DNA of 64,000 bases from Hysterangium stoloniferum (Eukaryota; Basidiomycota; Agaricomycetes; Hysterangiales; Hysterangiaceae): positions 372,001 through 436,000 of the forward strand of contig WHVD01000025.1 of the NCBI GenBank assembly GCA_015178975.1. Reading direction: 5' to 3'. A program made the position numbers and the translations under genes. The notes under the pieces are model-generated. The model saw only the letters and a program-made list of their open reading frames with translations. It was not told the origin of the DNA and did no database searches. This document shows, one piece after another, positions 56,570 to 64,000 of the stretch. Positions within the stretch are counted from its first letter, which is position 1, and each line of letters begins with the position of its first letter.

Positions 56570-57850
56570 GTCACATTAGAACGGAAAGTCATGTTAGAAC
56601 GGAAAGTCATGTTAGAACGGAAAGTCACGTTAGAACGGAAAGTCACGTTAGAACGGAAAGTCACGTTAGAACGGAAAGTCACGTTAGAACGGAAAGTCAC
56701 GTTAGAACGGAAAGTCACGTTAGAACGGAAAGTCACGTTAGAACGGAAAGTCACGTTAGAACGGAAAGTCACGTTAGAACGGAAAGTCACGTTAGAACGG
56801 AAAGTCACGTTAGAACGGAAAGTCACGTTAGAACGGAAAGTCACGTTAGAACGGAAAGTCACGTCAGAACGGAAAGTCACGTTAGAACGGAAAGTCACGT
56901 CAGAACGGAAAGTCACGTCAGAACGGAAAGTCACGTCAGAACGGAAAGTCACGTCAGAACGGAAAGTCACGTCAGAACGGAAAGTCACGTCAGAACGGAA
57001 AGTCACGTTAGAACGGAAAGTCACCTTAGAAAGGAAAGTCACTTTAGATGGAAAGTGTTCAGGGAATGGAAAGTGTTATAAAGGAAACACCCATTACAAA
57101 GGAAGGAAACAACAAAGGAAGGAAACAATGGTTACAAAGAAAACACCGGTTACAAAGGAATCAATGGTTACAAAGGAATCAATGGTTACAAAGGAATCAA
57201 TGGTTACAAAGGAATCAACGGTTACAAAGGAATCAACGGTTACAAAGGAACTCAATGGTTACAAAGGAACTCAATGGTTACAAAGGAGTCAATGTTTGCA
57301 AAGGAGTCAATGGTTACAACACGAAATGAAAGGAAACAATTGTGATAAAGAGAAACAAAAGGAAACAAACATTACAAAGGAAACACCCTTTACAATGGTC
57401 ACAAAAGAAAAGAATGGTCACAAAAGAAAACAACAGTGACAAAAGAAAACAACAGTTACAAAAGAAAACAAAGGTCACAAAAGAAAATAATAGTCACAAA
57501 AGAAAACAATGGTAAAGAGAACAATGGTTACAAAAGAAAACAACAGTCACAAAAGAAAAGAATGGTCACAAAAGAAAACAACAGTGGAAAACAACAGTTA
57601 CAAAAGAAAACAACAGTGACAAAAGAAAACAACAGTGACAAAAGTGTAAGAATGGAAACTGTTTAAAGAACAGAAACCATTACAAAAGGTATTACAAAAG
57701 ACAGAAAGAAATATTACAAATGGAACAATGGTTTCAAAAGGAACAATGGGTACAAAAGGAGCAACAGTTTCAAAAGGAGCAATGGTTGCAAAAGGAGTAA
57801 TGGTTTCAAAAAAGCAATGGTTTCAGATGGAGTAACTGAATAGAGATTGA
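56570..57850. repeat. 18-bp arrays of satellite unit 2
   Basis: About 26 copies of AACGGAAAGTCACGTTAG, with a sub-block where GTTAG becomes GTCAG (56860-57000). Then come GGAATCAATGGTTACAAA copies (57140-57300), ACAAAAGAAAACAACAGT copies (57400-57640) and degenerate ends. Confidence 0.95.
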
Positions 57851-58195
57851 GTTGATTCAACTGGAATTGATGTACAATTGAGACAGCATTGATATGATAT
57901 AGCATTGATTGAGAATTGATAAGCATTGAAGAAACATTAATAGAGCGTGGATAGAGCATTGATATATTGTATTGTATTTTGATATATTTTATTGTATTTC
58001 AATTTATTCCATTTTATTTTGATTTATTTTGTTCTATTTTTAAACATTTTATTTTGATTTATTGTATTTTATTCTGATTTTTCCGATTTTATGTAATTTT
58101 GAAGCATTTTATTTTCATTTACTGTATTTTATTTCGATTTATTCTATTTTACTTTATTTCTAAACATTTTATTTTCATTTATTGTATTTTATCGA
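57850..58195. repeat. tail and AT-rich block of satellite unit 2
   Basis: GAATTGATGTACAATTGAGA, GCATTGATATGATATAGC and similar words, then ATTTTATTTTGATTTA repeats. The tail recurs at 62560-62670 and inverted at 3830-3960. Confidence 0.85.
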
Positions 58196-58735
58196 ATGCT
58201 TCCGTGAGGGCGTGGGAAAGACTCCCAAAAGGGGGCGGGCAATTCTCCCGGAAAGGTCGTGGGAATGTGTTCTTGAGGGGCGCGGGAAATGGTCCGGTGA
58301 AGGGCGTGGGAAATGGCTATGAGAACTGCGCGGGAAATGCTTACGTGAACGGCGCGGGAAATGCTGACATGAAGCGGGAAATTCTACTGGAGGTTCGTGG
58401 GAAATGTGTCCGGTGTATGAAATGGTTCCGCGCATGACAAATACTCCCGCGCGTTCCAAAAATGATCCCGCGGCATCGGAAAATACCTCCGCGCACATGA
58501 CATAATACTTCCGGGCATGTAAAAATACCTCCGCGCACGTAATGAAATACTCCCGCGCGTAGACAAATACTTCCGCGCGTCACAAAATACCTCCGCGCGT
58601 TAGGAAATACTTCCGCGCCCGTCACAGAATACTCCCGCGGCGTCACAAATGCTCCCGCGCCGTGAGAAAAGCTCCCGCGGCGTCATTAAATACTCCCGCG
58701 TGTGCAAAAATGCCCCCGGGCTGACTAATAAGAGA
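58196..58735. repeat. GC-rich block: GCGCGGGAAAT then AATACTCCCGCGC sub-arrays
   Basis: The first half repeats GGGCGCGGGAAATG-like words; the second half repeats AATACTCCCGCGC/AATACCTCCGCGC. Near-copies lie at 60590-61015 and 62895-63350. Confidence 0.9.
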
Positions 58736-59036
58736 CTTCGGGCGCTAACGCGCCCTCAGCTTAGTCACACAGTGAGGTTCGGGCGCTGCGCGCCCTCACA
58801 AATTGGGGAAAAAGCTCGGGCGCTCCGCGCCCTCACAAATAGGGCCTGCGGCGCCTAAAAACGCCCACCACCCACCATGCTCCTTTCACTTATTTGACAA
58901 GCTTAGGAACCCTTGCTACGCTGCGGGGCGGTCGCTTCGCGACCGGCCCCACAACTTCGCTGCGGGCTCCAGCTTGTTGGGGGGCCAAACCCCCCCGCGT
59001 CGACAACTTTTAAGTATTTCTGAGACTCATTGTTTG
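58736..59036 (+). repeat. satellite preamble and header H3
   Basis: Three hairpins GGGCGC-N-GCGCCC with loops TAAC, TG and TC. The header follows with GGTCGCTTCGCGACC. The second header hairpin is collapsed to GGGGGGCCAAACCCCCCC. Confidence 0.9.
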
Positions 59037-60115
59037 AACGGAAAGTGTTCAGAGAACGGAAAGTGTTCAGAGAACGGAAAGTGTTCAGAGAACGGAAAGT
59101 GTTCAGAGAACGGAAAGTGTTCAGAGAACGGAAAGTGTTCAGAGAACGGAAAGTGTTCAGAGAACGGAAAGTGTTCAGAGAACGGAAAGTGTTCAGAGAA
59201 CGGAAAGTGTTCAGAGAACGGAAAGTGTTCAGAGAACGGAAAGTGTTCTTAGAACGGAAAGTGTTCTTAGAACGGAAAGTGTTCTTAGAACGGAAAGTGT
59301 TCTTAGAACGGAAAGTGTTCTTAGAACGGAAAGTGTTCTTAGAACGGAAAGTGTTCTTAGAACGGAAAGTGTTCTTAGAACGGAAAGTGTTCTTAGAACG
59401 GAAAGTGTTCTTAGAACGGAAAGTGTTCAGAGAACGGTTACAAACGGAATCAACGGTTACAAACGGAATCAACGGTCACAAACGGAATCAACGGTCACAA
59501 AAGGACACAACGTTCACAAAAGGACACAACGTTCACCAAGGCATCAATGGTAACAAAGGCATCAACGGTCACAAAAGGACACAACGGTCACAAAAGGACA
59601 CAACGGTCACAAAAGGACACAACATTCACAAAAGGACACAACATTCACAAAAGGACACAACATTCACAAAAGGACACAACATTCACAAAAGGACACAACA
59701 TTCACAAAAGGACACAACATTCACAAAAGGACACAACATTCACAAAAGGACACAACATTCACAAAAGGACACAACATTCACCAAGGCATCAACGGTCACA
59801 AAAGGACACAATGGTCACAAAAGGAAACAACGTTCACAATGGGAAACAACGTTCACAAAGGGACACAACTTTCACAAAGGGAGACAACGTTCACAAAGGG
59901 AAACAACATTCACAAAGGGAGACAATGTTCACAAAGGGAGACAACGTTCACAAAGGGAAACAATGTTCACAAATGGAAACAATGGTGACAAATGGAAATG
60001 ACATTCACAAAGGGAAACAACGGTGACAAATGGAAATGACAGCTACAAAAGGTGCAACAGTGACAAAAGGTGCAATAGTGACAAAAGGTGCAATAGTTTC
60101 AAAAGCAGCAATGGT
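59036..60115. repeat. 18/19-bp arrays of satellite unit 3
   Basis: A clean block of about 11 AACGGAAAGTGTTCAGAG, then about 11 AACGGAAAGTGTTCTTAG, then 19-bp CACAAAAGGACACAACATT copies and degenerate CACAAAGGGAAACAACGTT copies. Confidence 0.95.
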
Positions 60116-60129
60116 TTCAATCAAACATT

Positions 60130-60550
60130 GAGTTGATCTTACTGTCATGTATTGTAGTTTATTTTACTTTATGTAATTTAGTTTATTTTATTATATTTTA
60201 CTTTAATTTATTGTACTTCATTTGAATTTAGTGTTATTTATTGTATTTTATTTTATTTTGTTTTGTTTTGTTTTGTTTTATTGCATTTTATTTTGACTCA
60301 TTGTATTTTATTCTGATTTATTACATTTTACTTTGGTTTATTCTATTTTATTATATTTTTAAACATTTTATTTTGATTTATTGTATTTGATTTTGATTTA
60401 TTGTATTCTATTTTGATTTATTACATTTTGCTTTAGTTTAATTCAATTTTTAAGCATTTTACTTTTATTTTTTGTATTTATTTCGATTTTTCCTATTTTA
60501 TTTGTATTTTATCCTATGTTATTTTGATTTATTGTATTTTATTCTAATTA
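60130..60550. repeat. AT-rich block of satellite unit 3
   Basis: TTTATTTTGATTTATTGTAT-type repeats, including a TTTTG run (60258-60285). Confidence 0.85.
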
Positions 60551-60559
60551 ACCCAGAAA

Positions 60560-61147
60560 ACCATGTAGACCTCCTCCGGGGATTACCATCCTTCTCCGGG
60601 GAAATGGCTTTACAGGGGCGTGGGAAATAGTTCCACAAAATGTGTGGAAAATGCCTGAGGGGCGCGGGAAATAGTTCCGCGAAGGTATGGAAAATCACTG
60701 TGTGAAGGGCGCGGGAAATTCCCCCGGAAATGACGTGGGAAATGCTTACATGAAGGGCGCGGGAAATGTTCCTTGGCGAGTCGTGCGTGGGAAATGTCTT
60801 CATTAGGCTGTGAAATGGTTCCGCACATGTGACAAATACTCCCGCGGCATTACAAAATACTCCCGCGCGTGTAACAATACTTCCGTGCACGTGACAAAAC
60901 ACTCCAGCGCCTGTAACAATACTCCCGCGGCGCCATAAATGCTCCCGGGCCGTGAGAAAAGCTCCCGCGGCGTCATTAAATACTCCCGCGTGTGCAAAAA
61001 TGCCCCCGCGCTGACTAATAAGAGACTTCGGGCGCTGCGCGCCCTCACAAATTGGGGAAAAAGCTCGGGCGCTCCGCGCCCTCACAAATAGGGCCTGCGG
61101 CGCCCAAAAACGCCCACCACCCACCATGCTCCTTTCACTTATTTGAC
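60560..61147. repeat. GC-rich block and preamble of satellite unit 4
   Basis: GCGCGGGAAAT and AATACTCCCGCG sub-arrays, then GGGCGCTGCGCGCCC and GGGCGCTCCGCGCCC hairpins and GCGCCCAAAAACGCCCAC. Confidence 0.9.
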
Positions 61148-61300
61148 AAGCCTGGGAACCCTTGCTACGCTGCGGGGCGGTCACTTCGTGACCTGCCCCA
61201 CAACTTCACTGCGGGCTCCGGCTTGTTGGGGGGCTTCGCCCCCCAAACCCCCCCGCGTCGACAACTCTTAAGTATTTCAGAGACTCATTGTCAGAGACCA
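61147..61300 (+). repeat. satellite header H4
   Basis: GGTCACTTCGTGACC and GGGGGGCTTCGCCCCCC hairpins, as in H2, then AACTCTTAAGTATTTCAGAG. Confidence 0.9.
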
Positions 61301-61317
61301 AGGAAATTGCTTTCAAC

Positions 61318-62068
61318 TGGAAAGTCTCGTAGAACGTAAAGTCTCGTAGAACGTAAAGTCTCGTAGAACGTAAAGTCTCGTAGAACGTAAAGTCTCGTAG
61401 AACGTAAAGTCTCGTAGAACGTAAAGTCTCGTAGAACGTAAAGTCTCGTAGAACGTAAAGTCTCGTAGAACGTAAAGTCTCGTAGAACGTAAAGTCTCGT
61501 AGAACGTAAAGTCTCGTAGAACGTAAAGTCTCGTAGAACGTAAAGTCTCGTAGAACGTAAAGTCTCGTAGAACGTAAAGTCTCGTAGAACGTAAAGTCTC
61601 GTAGAACGTAAAGTCTCGTAGAACGTAAAGTCTCGTAGAACGTAAAGTCTCGTAGAACGTAAAGTCTCGTAGAACGTAAAGTCTCGTAGAACGTAAAGTC
61701 TCGTAGAACGTAAAGTCTCGTAGAACGTAAAGTCTCGTAGAACGTAAAGTCTCGTAGAACGTAAAGTCTCGTAGAACGTAAAGTCTCGTAGAACGTAAAG
61801 TCTCGTAGAACGTAAAGTCTCGTAGAACGTAAAGTCTCGTAGAACGTAAAGTCTCGTAGAACGTAAAGTCTCGTAGAACGTAAAGTCTCGTAGAACGTAA
61901 AGTCTCGTAGAACGTAAAGTCTCGTAGAACGTAAAGTCTCGTAGAACGTAAAGTCTCGTAGAACGCAAAGTCTCGTAGAACGTAAAGTCTCGTAGAACGT
62001 AAAGTCTCGTAGAACGTAAAGTCTCGTAGAACGCAAAGTCTCGTAGAACGTAAAGTCTCCTTAGAACG
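61318..62068. repeat. 17-bp array (AACGTAAAGTCTCGTAG), about 43 near-perfect copies
   Basis: Almost invariant; two units have AACGCAAAG. Because 17 bp cycles through all frames, several minus-strand frames are open for hundreds of codons, including one of 345-346 residues. No coding signal. Confidence 0.97.
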
Positions 62069-62074
62069 GAAAGT

Positions 62075-62895
62075 CTCCTCAGAGCGGAAACACCCGTTAC
62101 AACGGAAACACCCGTTACAACGGAAACACCCGTTACAACGGAAACACCCGTTACAACGGAAACACCCGTTACAACGGAAACACCCGTTACAACGGAAACA
62201 CCCGTTACAACGGAAACACCCGTTACAACGGAAACACCCGTTACAACGGAAACACCCGTTACAACGGAAACACCCGTTACAACGGAAACACCCGTTACAA
62301 AGAACATACCGGTTACAAAGGAAGGAAACAAAGGTTACAAAAGAAAACAACAGTTACAAAGGAATACAACCATGACAAAAGAAAACAATGATCACGAAAG
62401 AAAACAAAGGTCCCAAAAGAAAACAATGGTTACAAAAGAAAACAACAGTCACAAAAGTGTAAGAATGGAAACTGTTTAAAGAACAGAAACCATTACAAAA
62501 GGTATTACAAAATACAGAAAGAAATATCACAAATGGAACAATGGGTACAAAAGGAGCAACAGTTTTGAACTGGAATTGATGTGCAATTGACACAGCATTG
62601 ATATGATATATATAGCATTGATTGAGAAGAGGAGAACACTCATTAAGCATTCATGGAGCATTGATATATTGTATTGTATTTTGACATATTTTCTTGTATT
62701 TTAATTTATTGCATTTTATTTTGATTTATTTTATTCTATTTTTAAACATTTTATTTTGATTTATTGTATTTTATTTTGATTTTTCCGATTTTATTTAATC
62801 TTGAAGCATTTTATTTTCATTTACTGTATTTTATTTCGATTTATTCTATTTTATTTTATTTTTCAACATTTTATTTTCATTTATTGTATTTTATC
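62075..62895. repeat. 18-bp AACGGAAACACCCGTTAC array, tail and AT-rich block of satellite unit 4
   Basis: About 12 copies of the 18-bp unit, each junction forming the palindrome CCGTTACAACGG. Then come degenerate ACAAAAGAAAACAACAGT copies, the CATTGATATGATATA tail (62575-62670) and AT-rich repeats. Confidence 0.93.
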
Positions 62896-63500
62896 GCATG
62901 CTTCCATGAGGGCGCGGGAAATACTCCCAAAAGGGGGCGGGCAATTCTCCCGGAAAGGTCGTGGGAAATGTGTTCTTGAGGGGCGCGGGAAATGGTCCGG
63001 TGAAGGGCGTGGGAAATGCTGACATGAAGGGCGCGGGAAATTCTCCTGGAGGTGCGTGGGAAATGTTTCCATTGGTCGTATGAAATGGTTCCGCGCATGT
63101 GACAAATACTCCCGGGCGTTCCAAAAATGCTCCCGCGGCCTTAAAAAATACCTCCGCGCACGTAATAAAATACTCCCGCGCGTGGACAAATACTTCCGCG
63201 CGTCACAAAATACCTCCGCGCGTTACAAAATACTTCCGCGCCCGTTACAAAATACTCCCGCGGCGGCACAAATGCTCCCGCGCTGTGAGAAAAGCTCCCG
63301 CGGCGCCATTAAATACTCCCGCGAGTGCAGAAATGCACCCGCGCTGACTAATTGAAAAATTCGGGCGCTAACGCGCCCTCACCGGGACAGCTCGCCCTCA
63401 TCGGGATTTCTGGGCCGGATCGGGAAAAACTCGGGCGCTCCGCGCCCTCGGCCTGCGGCGCCTAAAAACGCCCACCACCCACCGTACAACTTTACTTTAT
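62895..63500. repeat. GC-rich block and preamble of a fifth, truncated satellite unit
   Basis: Same order as at 58196-58860, ending GCGCCTAAAAACGCCCAC and CACCCACCGTAC. No header follows; LTR-bearing sequence begins instead. Confidence 0.9.
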
Positions 63501-63659
63501 ATGATGGCGGAAATGTCTAAAACATTCCAAGTAAAATAGCTAAAATAGGATAGAAATAAAGTTCAATATGTCTCTAAATGTCTCAGATCTCAGTGTATAT
63601 AAGGAGCTCTGCTCCAGCCATGAAATATAACCAATCTTATCAACCCATTTATCACCACA

Positions 63660-64000
63660 TGTTAAGTTCCTGAACAAAGCTCCACGGATAGTCCCGTGGA
63701 GGTTTCTCCAGTAACTATATTCCGAACACACACTTTCTGGGTAATAGGTCCGGGGAGTTTCCGGGAATATTAGTAGTACAAGGGTCATATCAGAATAGTT
63801 ACCAGAGAATGGGTATGACTGAGATGGACTTGGCTTCAGCTTATAGGCTGCACCCTCGTACACTCATTCGGGCATCCATATTTCAAACTGACAGAATGCA
63901 TACAGGAAGATATAGATTCCGGAGTTCCCGTGGGATTTCCGGGAATCGAGTGTGCAGACAGACAAGAGGACTAGAGACTGTTCAAGGGTCAAACTTGTTT
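63660..64000 (-). mobile_element. LTR start, running off the window
   Basis: TGTTAAGTTCCTGAAC at 63660, a hairpin CCACGGATAGTCCCGTGG, and the shared core GGACTTGGCTTCAGCTTATA at 63826 followed by GGCTGCACCCTCG. The layout matches the family-2 LTRs at 32689, 43060 and 51118, but sequence outside the core differs. It is related to the fragment at 35018. Confidence 0.6.

Noticed and set aside
58739..58860. GGGCGC-N-GCGCCC hairpins as bacterial-type terminators
   Set aside because: No T run, eukaryotic context, and they are fixed modules of the satellite preamble.
61206..62350. Long minus-strand frames of 276-346 residues (STRLYVLRDFTFYET repeats)
   Set aside because: The 17-bp unit gives the same peptide cyclically in every frame. 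Not coding.

Overview
The window looks like a repeat-rich chromosome segment of a filamentous fungus, most likely a basidiomycete. This is inferred from GT-AG introns of about 50-70 nt, a CipC/DUF3759 gene, Vps15-, AIP1- and RNF5-like proteins, and Copia, Gypsy and Mutator-like elements with many solo LTRs. Nothing prokaryotic or organellar was seen. Host genes are few. Three genes look intact: an RNF5-like RING E3 ligase (complement 28230-29690), the actin regulator AIP1 (38570-41530) and CipC (complement 46712-47214). A 70-aa one-helix protein (12206-12418) is plausible. Two conserved genes survive only as broken relics: the C-terminal WD40 part of VPS15 (10190-11950) and an alpha-N-acetylglucosaminidase (complement 19110-20880).

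Left part (1-10.2 kb): a 2.8-kb array of 40 units of 68-71 bp. Every unit reads as a complete short intron (acceptor CCCAG, donor GTGAGT), and neighbouring introns are separated by exactly three bases. Those three bases are among the most variable positions of the unit. A candidate 3' terminal exon pair follows. Next come an AT-rich array, an inverted and CpG-decayed copy of the satellite found at the right end, a second array with the same intron-triplet-intron layout, a CpG-free diverged duplication, a CACTA-like MITE, and a 411-bp terminal-repeat mini-retrotransposon whose identical 128-bp LTRs each carry a tRNA-shaped sequence.

Middle (10-53 kb): gene relics and intact genes between transposons. 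Insertions dated by target-site duplications (TSDs) include a complete Mutator-like element (15091-17896, 9-bp TSD), a solo LTR with TSD TGCAA (25786-26509), an LTR nested inside another LTR (32689-34678, TSDs GAATA and AGGTC), a solo LTR inside a Gypsy pol relic (43060-43829, TSD GTTTG), and an 860-bp foldback element (48970-49829). Several unrelated LTRs share one short conserved core.

Right part (53-63.5 kb): four successive modular satellite units. Each has GC-rich hairpins, a conserved header, 17-19-bp arrays and an AT-rich block. A third intron-triplet array lies on the minus strand at 54.9-55.65 kb. Most long open frames in the arrays are by-products of 17-20-bp periodicity. The most unusual observation is that arrays of different sequence share the same design: intron-length units separated by a variable 3-nt segment.
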